64,000 nucleotides of DNA from Polyangium mundeleinium (GTDB taxonomy: Bacteria > Myxococcota_A > Polyangia > Polyangiales > Polyangiaceae). Shown one piece after another: positions 43,901 through 51,963 of the stretch (position 1 is its first letter; each line of letters opens with the position of its first letter). The position numbers and the translations under genes are program-made. Location of the stretch: the NCBI RefSeq assembly GCF_028369105.1, contig NZ_JAQNDO010000001.1, positions 7,472,501-7,536,500 of the forward strand. The letters are read 5' to 3'. The notes under the pieces are model-generated. The model had not been told where the DNA came from, searched no databases, and saw nothing but the letters and a program-made list of their open reading frames with translations.

Positions 43901-44830
43901 TCACCCGCGCCGCTTCGAGGCGACGTACGCGAGCCCCTGCGCATTGAGCGCGAGATCGAGCTCGAGCATCTCGTGATCGCGGGCATCGAGCGCGATCCCC
44001 GCCTCCTCGGCCGCGCGCTCCATCTCCTCGTCGAGCGCCTTCCGGATCATGGCCTCAGCCTCGGCCGGCGCGAGCGGCACGGCCGCCTCGACGAGCGACG
44101 CCGAAAGCTCGATCCATCGATGAAGCTGCGCGGCCACGACGTCGAGATCCTCGATCTCGCCGAAATGCGTGAGCGCCGCGCGCCGCGCCCCCGACGTGCG
44201 CACCACCTCGATGCTCGCATGCGCCGCCTCCGCGTCGAAATCGGTCGGGCTCGTGGAGGGGAACGCAAAGCGCCGCCCGCGCTGGAGGTGCGGATACACG
44301 AGGCCAAACGTATCGCCGGTGAACACGGCCTCCCGGGCGGGGTCGAGCACGATGAAATGGTGGTTCGCGTGCCCGCGTGTATGCACGAACGAGAGCGTCG
44401 CGCCGCCGAGCAAGACGCTCTCCCGATCGTCGAGCGACCGCACGCGCGCCGCGTCGATCGGCAGGATCGTCCCGTAGAGCTCGGCGAATCGCGCCGCGCC
44501 GTAGACGGCCTCGGCGCTCTTGACGAGCTTCGACGGATCGACGAGGTGACGCGCCGCGCGCGGATGCGCGAGCACGGTGGCGTTCGGCAGCGCCGCGAGC
44601 AGGGCCGAGGCGCCGCCCGCGTGATCGAGGTGGACGTGCGTGACGATGACCCAGCGCACAGCCTCCCGCGCGATCCCCTCCCGATCGAGCGCCGCGAGCA
44701 GCCGCGGGACCGCGTGCGTGGTGTTCGTCTCCACGAATGCCGCCTCGTCGCCCTCCACACGGAGATACGCGGCGGCGAAGCCGGGCCCGAGGTAATCGCA
44801 GTCGATCGTGACAAGGCGCGAGGAGCTCAT
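43901..44830 (-). CDS. MBL-fold metallo-hydrolase
   Basis: The 309-residue protein has the metallo-beta-lactamase fold. The metal-binding motif is THVHLDHAGG (H65, H67, D69, H70), with a later His in HTRGHANHH, the bridging Asp in FTGDTFG and a distal His in LTHFGE. The extra C-terminal helices suggest a glyoxalase II-like or lactonase-like hydrolase. The substrate is not predicted. It converges with the DUF1857 gene, with 3 bp between stops. Confidence 0.82.
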   Translation of the reverse strand: MSSSRLVTIDCDYLGPGFAAAYLRVEGDEAAFVETNTTHAVPRLLAALDREGIAREAVRWVIVTHVHLDHAGGASALLAALPNATVLAHPRAARHLVDPSKLVKSAEAVYGAARFAELYGTILPIDAARVRSLDDRESVLLGGATLSFVHTRGHANHHFIVLDPAREAVFTGDTFGLVYPHLQRGRRFAFPSTSPTDFDAEAAHASIEVVRTSGARRAALTHFGEIEDLDVVAAQLHRWIELSASLVEAAVPLAPAEAEAMIRKALDEEMERAAEEAGIALDARDHEMLELDLALNAQGLAYVASKRRG

Positions 44831-45051
44831 GCCCCGACCTTAGCAGACCGCCGGGGTCCCGGCTTCCTGTCCGTCATGGAGGCTGGCCAACTGGCACAGT
44901 GCCAACGAAATGACTCCGACAAACCCGCGGGCAAACTCGCGCCGCTTTTCCCGTTGACGCCTCGCGAGACCCTCGTGTACTGCAATTCCAGCGCGCGAGG
45001 GGGGGTCTTCCTTCCTCGAACAGAGACACGCGATAGGGAGGAAAGAGACCG

Positions 45052-45846
45052 ATGAGCAACGTCGACGGACACGACGCCGGGACGCCCACGTGGTTCGACC
45101 TCATGACGCCGGACCTCGCGGGGGCGCAGAGGTTTTATGGGGAGCTTTTTGGCTGGACCTTTCTCCAGGGTACCGCCGAAACGATGTACTACACGATGTG
45201 CCAGAAGAATGGCCGGAATGCCGCGGGCATGGGCAAGCGCCCCGAGGATGCGCCTTACCCGACGGCGTGGAGCGTCTATTTCGACAGCAAGGACGTCGAC
45301 GCCACGGCGGCTCGCGTCCGCGAGGCGGGCGGCCAGTTGATGATGGAGCCGATGGACGTGATGGACCAGGGCCGGATGCTCGTCTGCGTCGACCCGACGG
45401 GCGCGGTCTTCGGCTACTGGCAGGGCCGCAGGCACAACGGCGCGCAGATCATCGACGAGCATGGCGCGATGACCTGGTGCGAGGTGAACACGCGGGACGG
45501 CCTGAAGGCGTCCGACTTCTACGCGAAGGTCCTCGACGTCGAGCCGCGCAAGTGGCCGATGGCGGAGGACCCGGACTTCGTGTACTACACGCTTCACAAG
45601 GGCGAAAAGGCCGTCGCCGGCGTCATGCAAATGAACGCGCAGTGGCCGGACGCGATCCCGCCGCATTGGATGCCGTACTTCGCCGTCGACGACGCCGAGG
45701 CCGCGTGTGAGAAGATCAAGTCGCTCGGCGGGAAGGTGATGCACGGCCCCTTCGATTCGCCCTACGGCCGCATCGCCGTGGTCACCGACCCCTACGGCGC
45801 GACCTTCTCCATCATCAAGCTCTCCGAAGCCGCCATGGCGGCCTGA
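45052..45846 (+). CDS. Two-domain VOC (glyoxalase/bleomycin resistance) protein
   Basis: The 264-residue product contains two VOC modules in tandem. The first (about 10-130) shows WFDLMTPDLAGAQRFYGELFGW and ends DPTGAVFGYWQ; the second (about 140-260) shows WCEVNTRDGLKASDFYAKVLDV and ends DPYGATFSII. This is the CFP30B-like arrangement. VOC enzymes bind metal between strands and act as lyases, dioxygenases or binding proteins, so the reaction is open. GGGAGGAAA lies upstream of the ATG. A palindrome TGGCACAGTGCCA at 44892-44904 in the 221-bp upstream gap could be an operator. It ends in a shared hairpin terminator. Confidence 0.82.
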   Translation: MSNVDGHDAGTPTWFDLMTPDLAGAQRFYGELFGWTFLQGTAETMYYTMCQKNGRNAAGMGKRPEDAPYPTAWSVYFDSKDVDATAARVREAGGQLMMEPMDVMDQGRMLVCVDPTGAVFGYWQGRRHNGAQIIDEHGAMTWCEVNTRDGLKASDFYAKVLDVEPRKWPMAEDPDFVYYTLHKGEKAVAGVMQMNAQWPDAIPPHWMPYFAVDDAEAACEKIKSLGGKVMHGPFDSPYGRIAVVTDPYGATFSIIKLSEAAMAA

Positions 45847-45858
45847 TTCCTCCCCTCG

Positions 45859-45882
45859 CCCCTCTCCCGCAAGGGAGAGGGG
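45859..45882. terminator. Hairpin terminator between convergent genes
   Basis: A 10-bp perfect stem (CCCCTCTCCC with GGGAGAGGGG) with a GCAA tetraloop lies between the VOC gene (plus) and a kinase gene (minus). The arms are identical to the hairpin at 4983-5006. The following tract is TTGGGGG, so the T-run is weak and processing rather than intrinsic termination is possible. Confidence 0.6.
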
Positions 45883-45894
45883 TTGGGGGTGAGG

Positions 45895-47349
45895 CTACCG
45901 CGCCTGCACCCATTTCTGATTCGAGGGCTCCTGCGCGTCCGCGCCTGCGCCGGCGGCGCAAACACACGTCAGGCACCCGCCGAACGTCACGACGATCAGC
46001 CCCAGGACGGCGATAAGCGCGATCGTCGAGGGGTGCATCTTGCCCTTGTTCGGATCCACCGGCGCCATGGGCTGCATTGGCTGCGCGCCATAGGCCGTCC
46101 CGTACGGCGACTGCGCCTGCGCGCCATATCCCGGCGGCGGCCCCCCTTGCGGGCCATACCCATGCGGCTGCGAATGATATCCTGGACGCGTCGGGCCTTG
46201 CGGGCCATACCCTTGCTGCGGCTGCGGGCCATAGCCCGGCGGCGTCGCCCCTTGCGGGCCATACCCCGGCGGCGTCGCCCCTTGCACGCCGTAGCTCGAA
46301 TGCGCGGGCCCCAGCGTTGGGCCCGTCGTATACCCCGTCCCTGCGATCGTCGGGGCCACGCCGCCCTGCATGGCGGCCGCCGAGCCCGGCGGCGCGGTCG
46401 GGCTGCCCGCTTGCGCCGCCGGCCCGGCCGGTGGCAGCGCGACGCCCGTGATCCGGCCAATCCGCTCGGCCGACAGACGCGCCCGCGCCGGAGCGAATGG
46501 GACGAGCGCCGCCGCGAGCTCGCCGACGCTCGCGAACCTTCGCGCCGCGTCCTTTTCGAGGCAACGCAGGATCACCGCTTCGAGCGCAGGCGGCGCGTCC
46601 GGGCGCACCTTCCGCAAGGGCTCCGGCGGGGCCGAGAGAATCGCGGCATAGACCTCCGGCACCGTCGAGCCCTGGAATGCGAGACGGCCGGTCACGAGCT
46701 CTTGCAGGATCACCCCGAGCGCCCAGATGTCGGTCCGGGCATCGACGTGCTTCGACGAACGGAGCTGCTCCGGCGCCATGTACCCGGGCGTGCCGAGGAC
46801 GCTCTGCGTCTGCGTCATCTGCTGCGCCTCGGGGGACGAACCGACGAGCGCTGCCTTGGAGATGCCGAAATCGAGCACCTTCACGCAGGCCGAGCCGTCC
46901 GCACGCCGCGTCAAATACAGGTTCGCGGGCTTCAGATCCCGGTGCACGATCCCTGCGACGTGCGCCTCGGCGAGCGCCTCGCACGCTTGCAGGAGATACT
47001 CGACGGCGTCTTCGATCTCCAGCGACCCCTGGCGCTTGACGAGCTTCGAGAGGTCCGACCCCTCGAGATACTCCATCACCATGTACGGCTCGCCTGTGTC
47101 GAGCGTGCCGACGTCGAGCACGCGGGCCACGTGCTCGCTCTGGATGCGGCTCGCGCTCCGGGCCTCGTTGGCGAAGCGGGCGACGAGCTCCTTGTGCTTC
47201 AGGGCCTCGGGTTGCAGCAGCTTGATGGCCACGGTGCGGCCGAGGTGCAGGTGGTAGGCGGCGAGCACGACGCCCATGCCGCCTTCCCCGAGCACCCGCT
47301 CGATCCGGAACTTTCCCGAAAGGACATCACCGGGGCTCGGCGTGCTCAT
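45895..47349 (-). CDS. Membrane-anchored Ser/Thr protein kinase
   Basis: The 484-residue product is a PknB-type kinase. The kinase domain (about 12-285) has LGEGGMGVVLAA, VAIKLL, HRDLKPANL, LDFGISKA and GYMAPEQ, all catalytic residues present. Then follows a linker of about 130 residues with repeats of the type GYGPQGATPPGYGPQ (Pro/Gly/Gln/Tyr-rich, low-complexity), one membrane helix (IALIAVLGLIVVTFGGCLTC) and a short tail. The linker could phase-separate or scaffold partners. The ATG at 47349 directly precedes SPGDVLSGKFRIE, the usual kinase start in these bacteria. Confidence 0.9.
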   Translation of the reverse strand: MSTPSPGDVLSGKFRIERVLGEGGMGVVLAAYHLHLGRTVAIKLLQPEALKHKELVARFANEARSASRIQSEHVARVLDVGTLDTGEPYMVMEYLEGSDLSKLVKRQGSLEIEDAVEYLLQACEALAEAHVAGIVHRDLKPANLYLTRRADGSACVKVLDFGISKAALVGSSPEAQQMTQTQSVLGTPGYMAPEQLRSSKHVDARTDIWALGVILQELVTGRLAFQGSTVPEVYAAILSAPPEPLRKVRPDAPPALEAVILRCLEKDAARRFASVGELAAALVPFAPARARLSAERIGRITGVALPPAGPAAQAGSPTAPPGSAAAMQGGVAPTIAGTGYTTGPTLGPAHSSYGVQGATPPGYGPQGATPPGYGPQPQQGYGPQGPTRPGYHSQPHGYGPQGGPPPGYGAQAQSPYGTAYGAQPMQPMAPVDPNKGKMHPSTIALIAVLGLIVVTFGGCLTCVCAAGAGADAQEPSNQKWVQAR

Positions 47350-47498
47350 CGGGCCTCGGACGAGCGATATGGGCGAACGGTCGCGATCATCGCGGGCATT
47401 CTTCCATGCGACAGGCCCCGGAGCCAAGTGCCTTCGCGCGGCGCGTGCCACGCCTCGGGGCTTGTGCCACGCCGAGGGCCCATGCGATCCTCGCTTCC

Positions 47499-48356
47499 AT
47501 GAGCTTCCAAAGGCCCCTCTCTCGACTTCTCTTCACGCTCCCCACCCTCGCCGCGACGTTCGTCCTCGGCCTCGCTGCGTGTGGTGACGATACCGGCGAG
47601 ACGCCGCCCCCGCCGAAGTACACGCTCGACAACGTCTGCGCGCAAGTCGCGCCTCAGCTCTGCGAGGTGCGCAAGTCGTGCTGTGAAAAAGGCGAGGGCT
47701 ACGACGAGGCCGCGTGTATCACGTACGAGACCGAGGTTTGCACGAAGAACATCGCCGACGTCGAGGCGGGCCTCATGACCTTCGACGCGAACAGCGTCGA
47801 CGCCTGCGTGGCGGCGCTCAAGCCCTACGCAGACAAGTGTTACCTGACGATCCCCGACTACTACAATGCGCCCGAGGACCTCGCGCCGTGTTCGAAGGTC
47901 TTCGCGGGCAAGCTGACGGAGGGATCGAATTGCGAGCGTGACGCGCAATGCGCGTCCTCGATCGAAAAGCGCGAGATCGTCGCGTGCGACGACGACACGA
48001 AGAAATGCTCGGCGACGCGGTTCTTGCCGCAGGACGCGGCCTGCGAGGTCAGCGCTGACACGAAGGAGCTCTGTGATCAGGGGCTCTACTGCGATTTCGA
48101 CTTCCTGGCGATGGAGGGCCTGTGCCAGCCGGCGAAGAAGCTCGGCGCGACATGCACGCCGAGCCCGATCCAGCTCTCGTGTGGCCTCAATGCCTATTGC
48201 GACGCGACCACGAAGGTCTGCACCGAGGCGAAGGTCGAGGGCTCGGCCTGCCAGAGCCCGCTCGAATGCCAGTCGTTGAAGTGCGATCTGATGGCCTGCG
48301 GCCCGATCACGCCTTTCTTCGAAGGCGAGCAATGCAAGGGGAGCGCCGCGCCCTGA
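47499..48356 (+). CDS. Cys-rich lipoprotein
   Basis: The 285-residue lipoprotein has its lipobox at LAAC. The mature part has many paired Cys (NVCAQVAPQLCEVRKSCCEKG, GSNCERDAQCASS, ACDDDTKKC, EGLCQPAKKLGATC, GLNAYCDATTKVC, SACQSPLECQSLKC) in a dickkopf/EGF-like spacing, suggesting a disulfide-rich surface or periplasmic module. Many myxobacterial genomes carry families of such proteins of unknown function. It diverges from the kinase gene with 149 bp between starts. Confidence 0.8.
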   Translation: MSFQRPLSRLLFTLPTLAATFVLGLAACGDDTGETPPPPKYTLDNVCAQVAPQLCEVRKSCCEKGEGYDEAACITYETEVCTKNIADVEAGLMTFDANSVDACVAALKPYADKCYLTIPDYYNAPEDLAPCSKVFAGKLTEGSNCERDAQCASSIEKREIVACDDDTKKCSATRFLPQDAACEVSADTKELCDQGLYCDFDFLAMEGLCQPAKKLGATCTPSPIQLSCGLNAYCDATTKVCTEAKVEGSACQSPLECQSLKCDLMACGPITPFFEGEQCKGSAAP

Positions 48357-48448
48357 TCCCGCCCCCCGTCCCCTGAACCGAAAATCCCGCCGATCGGATC
48401 GAAAAACACGCCCTGCCAGCGGCACTCGACCCGAGCTACGGTCAGCCC

Positions 48449-49240
48449 ATGGCAAACGAATCCAACCAAGCCGGCGAAGATCGCGGGGCCCACACGACCG
48501 AGCGTCTCCTCCGCGACGCAGGCATCTCCACGGGCATGCGCGTCCTCGACGTCGGCTGCGGACGAGGCGACGTATCCCTGATGGCGGCACGCCTGGTGGG
48601 CGAAACCGGCCTCGTCATCGGCCTCGACCACGACGAACGAGCCACGTCGACCGCCACCGAGCGCGCAAAAGACCTCGGGATCAAAAACGTGCAATTCCTC
48701 CCAGGAGACCTGCACGCCCCCCCCATCGTCGGCGCGCCCTACGACGCAGTCATCGGGCGGCGCGTCCTGATGTACCAGCCCAATCGCATCGCCGCCCTTC
48801 GTCCCCTCGTCGACGCACTCCGGCCCGGAGGCCTCGTCGCATTCCAAGAAGTCGACGCAACCATGGTGCCCGCATCGCCGAAACCACACCCCCTCCACGA
48901 GCAAGTCACGCGCTGGCTCTGGCAAACCGTCGAGCGAGAGGGAGCCACGACCACCATGGGATTCGAGCTCCCCATCGCACTCGAAGCCGCCGGGCTGAAC
49001 GTCGAAGGACAACGCGCCGAAGCCATCCTCCAAACCAAGCACCATCGTCACATCACAGCCTGGATCGTGCGAGCCATGATGCCCCGCATCCTCGAGCGCG
49101 GCGTCGCATCGGAAGCAGAAATCGACATCGAAACGCTAGACGCACGCCTCGCCGAGGAGCTCCACCAGACCAACAGCACATTCATCGGCGATATGCTCTT
49201 CAGCGCCTGGGCACGGAAGCCGTTGCGCTCGGAGGCGTAG
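48449..49240 (+). CDS. SAM-dependent methyltransferase, class I
   Basis: The 263-residue product has a Rossmann methyltransferase core: motif I VLDVGCGRGDVS (about 33-44), an acidic loop end VIGLDHDE, motif II-like FLPGDLHAPP and motif III LRPGGLVAFQEVD. The C-terminal helices are substrate-specific. The substrate is unknown; UbiE/COQ5-like small-molecule methylation is a general guess. The gene ends 3 bp before repeat copy B and converges with the molybdopterin oxidoreductase gene. Confidence 0.85.
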   Translation: MANESNQAGEDRGAHTTERLLRDAGISTGMRVLDVGCGRGDVSLMAARLVGETGLVIGLDHDERATSTATERAKDLGIKNVQFLPGDLHAPPIVGAPYDAVIGRRVLMYQPNRIAALRPLVDALRPGGLVAFQEVDATMVPASPKPHPLHEQVTRWLWQTVEREGATTTMGFELPIALEAAGLNVEGQRAEAILQTKHHRHITAWIVRAMMPRILERGVASEAEIDIETLDARLAEELHQTNSTFIGDMLFSAWARKPLRSEA

Positions 49241-49242
49241 CG

Positions 49243-49345
49243 CTGGGGCTTCGCCCCAGGCCCGACCAGGGGCTCTTCGCCCCTGGACCCGAACCAGGGC
49301 ACAGCCCTGGACCGAGGGTGCATCAACCGCGATGCGGTCGATGCA
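49243..49345. repeat. Hairpin-array repeat, copy B (half element)
   Basis: Four perfect or near-perfect hairpins follow one another: 49243-49259 (CTGGGGC arms), 49266-49286 (CCAGGGGC arms), 49294-49310 (CCAGGGC arms) and 49319-49345 (TGCATC/GATGCA plus ACCGC/GCGGT, 3-nt loop). The copy fits exactly between the stop codons of two convergent genes. Confidence 0.75.
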
Positions 49346-49350
49346 AGAGA

Positions 49351-51525
49351 TCAGGGAGGAGGCGCCGCGTCCGCTGCCTCCACCGTTACCGGCACCCCAT
49401 TCAGAATGGCCGTCCCGGTGAGCGGCTCGACGTAAAGATCGTCGGTGATTGCATTCGCGTTCGCACCCGGCACGCCTGCCGCGACGCGCATCGTATCGGC
49501 TGCCGCTGCGTGCCCGTGCCCGTGCGGCAGGCTCACGACGCCCGGCATCATGTCCTCCGTCACGGCCATGGCCACGACGACCTCGCCCACGCGGCTGCGC
49601 ACGCGCACGCGCGCCCCCGACGTGAGCCCGAGCCGCGCGGCGTCCGTCGGATGCACGAGCAGCATCGAGCGGTCGGGGCCCTTCACGAGCGAGGGCACAT
49701 TGTGCATCCAGGAGTTGTTGTTCCGCATGTGCCGCCGCCCGATGAGCACGAGGCCTGCGGCAGTCGCCTCGTCCAGGAATCGCTCGAGGCGCGGGACGTC
49801 GGCGAGGATCTCGGGCGGCGCGAGGCGCGCTTTTCCGGTCTTCGTGCGCACGCGCTCCCGGAACATGGGCCGGAGCGCGCCGAGATCGATGCCATGTTCG
49901 GCCTTCTTCAGTTTTTCGAGGGTGAGCCCCTTCGAGAAGGGGAGGAAGCGATCGCCATAAGGGCCCGCGCGGAGCAGGACGTCGAGCAGGCCGTCGGCGC
50001 CGAGCCTGTTCAGGAGGCCAAGAAGGCGCTCGGCGGCGGCGCCGAGGGGCGACGGCGAGAGGCGTTTTCCGAGCAGGCTCGCCGCGAGGCCCACGAGGAT
50101 CTCCGCGTCGTCCTTCGTGTCCGGCGGGGCCTCGATCACGGGCGCCGACCATTTTGCCGTGTTGCGGACCGCGAGCGTGTGGAAGAGCAGATCGTAATGG
50201 CTCCGCTCGAGCGCGTACCGCGGCGGCAGGATCAGGTGCGCGTGGCGCGTCGTCTCGTTCTGGTAGATGTCGACCGCGACCATGAAATCGAGGTTCGACA
50301 GGGCTCTTCCGATCCGCTCGCCATTGGGGACCGAGAGGACGGGGTTGCCCGCGACGACGACCAGACCTCGGATCTGGCCCGCGCCGGGGGTCTCCATTTC
50401 CTCGGCCATGGTGGTGGCGGGGAGGTTCCCGCCGACCTCGGGCAAGCCGCGGACGCGTGAGCGGAAGCGGCCGTGGCCGCCCATGCCGAGGATACGCGCG
50501 ATGCGCACGACGTCGGCCGCGGGGGTCGTGAACATGGCGCCGCCGGGACGATCGAAATGGCCGGTGACGATGTTCAGGGCGTCGACGAGGAAACTCGACA
50601 ACGGGCCGAAGGCGCTCGTGGAGAGGCCCATGCGGCCATAGGCGACGGCGCGCGGGGTCCGGGCGAATTCGCGGGCGATGCGGCGCACGTCGTGGGCCGG
50701 AATGCCCGTGGGGCCTTCGATACGCTCGGGGGGGAAACGCGCGGCGATTGCACGGAGCTCGGCGACGCCGTCGGCGAGGTCGGTGAGGGCGCCGTTGTCG
50801 TAGAGGTTCTCCGCGAAGATGACGTGGAGCATTCCGAGGAGGAGGGCCGCGTCGGAGCCGGGGCGGATGAAATGGTGCTCGTCGGCGTAGGCGGCGGTCT
50901 CGGTCTTGCGCGGGTCGAAGAGGATGAATTTGCCGCCCCGTTCGCGGACGCCGGCGAGCCGGCTCCGGACGTCGCCGAGGGTCATGATGCTGCCGCCGGA
51001 GGCCGCGGGGTTCGCGCCGAAGACGAGGAAATAGTCCGTCCGGTCGATGTCGGGGATGGTCAGGCTGGTGGCGTCGCCGAACATCTGGAGGGCGGCGTAA
51101 ATGCGGGGATTGGCGTCCTGGGAGTTCGAATCGAAGCGGTTCTTCGTGCCGAGGGCCATTCCGAGGAGGTTCGCGCCGAGGATCGCGCCGTGGCCGTGGG
51201 CCGTGGGATTGCCGAGGTACATGGCGACGGCGTCGGGGCCGTGCGCGCGCTGGAGGGCGGCGAGGCGCTCGCCTGCCTCGGCGAGGGCCTCGTCCCAGCT
51301 CACGCGGACGAAGCCCGCGGCGGTGCGGCGCAGGGGGAAGCGGAGGCGGTCGGGGTCCTCCTGGAGCTCCCGCATAGCCGGGCCTTTGGGGCAGATGTGG
51401 CCGCGGGAGAAGACGTCGTCCCGATCGCCGCGGATCTCGACGACGCGGTTGTCCTCCACGGCGACGCGCATGCCGCACATGGCCTCGCAGACGTTGCACG
51501 TGCGGAAATGAACCGTGCCTCCCAT
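49351..51525 (-). CDS. Molybdopterin-dependent oxidoreductase (formate dehydrogenase/nitrate reductase family)
   Basis: The 724-residue product is a bis-MGD enzyme of the DMSO-reductase superfamily. An N-terminal [4Fe-4S] site has C10, C13, C17 and C45 (TCNVCEAMCG and HICPKGPA). Molybdopterin-binding regions follow (YLGNPTAHGHG, VFGANPAASGG, VVAGNPVLSVPNG) and a C-terminal dinucleotide-binding barrel (RNNNSWMHNVPSL, PTDAARLGLTSG). There is no signal peptide, so it is probably cytoplasmic. No FeS-subunit or membrane-subunit gene is adjacent, so the electron acceptor and substrate are open. GGAGC precedes the ATG. The upstream gap holds the 43-bp tandem repeats. Confidence 0.88.
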   Translation of the reverse strand: MGGTVHFRTCNVCEAMCGMRVAVEDNRVVEIRGDRDDVFSRGHICPKGPAMRELQEDPDRLRFPLRRTAAGFVRVSWDEALAEAGERLAALQRAHGPDAVAMYLGNPTAHGHGAILGANLLGMALGTKNRFDSNSQDANPRIYAALQMFGDATSLTIPDIDRTDYFLVFGANPAASGGSIMTLGDVRSRLAGVRERGGKFILFDPRKTETAAYADEHHFIRPGSDAALLLGMLHVIFAENLYDNGALTDLADGVAELRAIAARFPPERIEGPTGIPAHDVRRIAREFARTPRAVAYGRMGLSTSAFGPLSSFLVDALNIVTGHFDRPGGAMFTTPAADVVRIARILGMGGHGRFRSRVRGLPEVGGNLPATTMAEEMETPGAGQIRGLVVVAGNPVLSVPNGERIGRALSNLDFMVAVDIYQNETTRHAHLILPPRYALERSHYDLLFHTLAVRNTAKWSAPVIEAPPDTKDDAEILVGLAASLLGKRLSPSPLGAAAERLLGLLNRLGADGLLDVLLRAGPYGDRFLPFSKGLTLEKLKKAEHGIDLGALRPMFRERVRTKTGKARLAPPEILADVPRLERFLDEATAAGLVLIGRRHMRNNNSWMHNVPSLVKGPDRSMLLVHPTDAARLGLTSGARVRVRSRVGEVVVAMAVTEDMMPGVVSLPHGHGHAAAADTMRVAAGVPGANANAITDDLYVEPLTGTAILNGVPVTVEAADAAPPP

Positions 51526-51601
51526 GGTGCGCTCCTTCGGTCCGGGTCCGTCCGGGTGGAGGGCATCCTACCAAAAAAGGGCGCAGAAGCGGAAACGGGA
51601 G
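51526..51601. other. Leader of the molybdopterin oxidoreductase gene
   Basis: A short stretch lies between the ATG at 51525 and the tandem repeats. It includes the A-rich tract CCAAAAAAGGG near 51571, the only AT-rich part of the gap. A promoter here is possible but not proven. Confidence 0.3.
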
Positions 51602-51945
51602 GTCGGCGCGTCCGGGGAGACGCCTGGCGCAGGTGCAAACAGGGGTCCGGACGTCCGGGGAGACGCCTGGCGCAGGTGCAAACAGGGGTCCGGGCGTCCG
51701 GAAGGGCGCTTGGCGCAGGTGCAAGCGAGGGTCCGGACGTCCGGAGGGGCGCTTGGCGCAGGTGCAAGCGAGGGTCCGGGCGTCCGGAAGGGCGCCTGGC
51801 GCAGGTGCAAGCGAGGGTCCGGGCGTCCGGAAGGGCGCCTGGCGCAGGTGCAAGCGAGGGTCCGGACGTCCGGAAGGGCGCTTGGCGCAGGTGCAAGCGA
51901 GGGTCCGGGCGTCCGGAGAGGCTTTGGCGCGGGTGCGAAGGGGTG
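51602..51945. repeat. Tandem array of eight 43-bp units
   Basis: The block TGGCGCAGGTGCAA recurs exactly every 43 bp (51625, 51668, 51711, 51754, 51797, 51840, 51883, with a degenerate copy near 51926). Each unit also holds CCGGACGTCCGG, a perfect 12-bp palindrome, or the one-base variant CCGGGCGTCCGG. The first and last units are degenerate. The array lies between the transketolase stop and the start of the oxidoreductase gene. 43 is not a multiple of three, so the array is not a protein repeat. Confidence 0.9.
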
Positions 51946-51963
51946 TCGGCGCGAGGGGAACGC

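Noticed and set aside
44892-44904. TGGCAC as a sigma-54 promoter element
   Set aside because: The second half TTGC at the right spacing is missing. It is better seen as a simple palindrome TGGCACAGTGCCA.
51602-51945. 43-bp repeats as a CRISPR array
   Set aside because: Units are directly joined without unique spacers, and there are no cas genes in the window.
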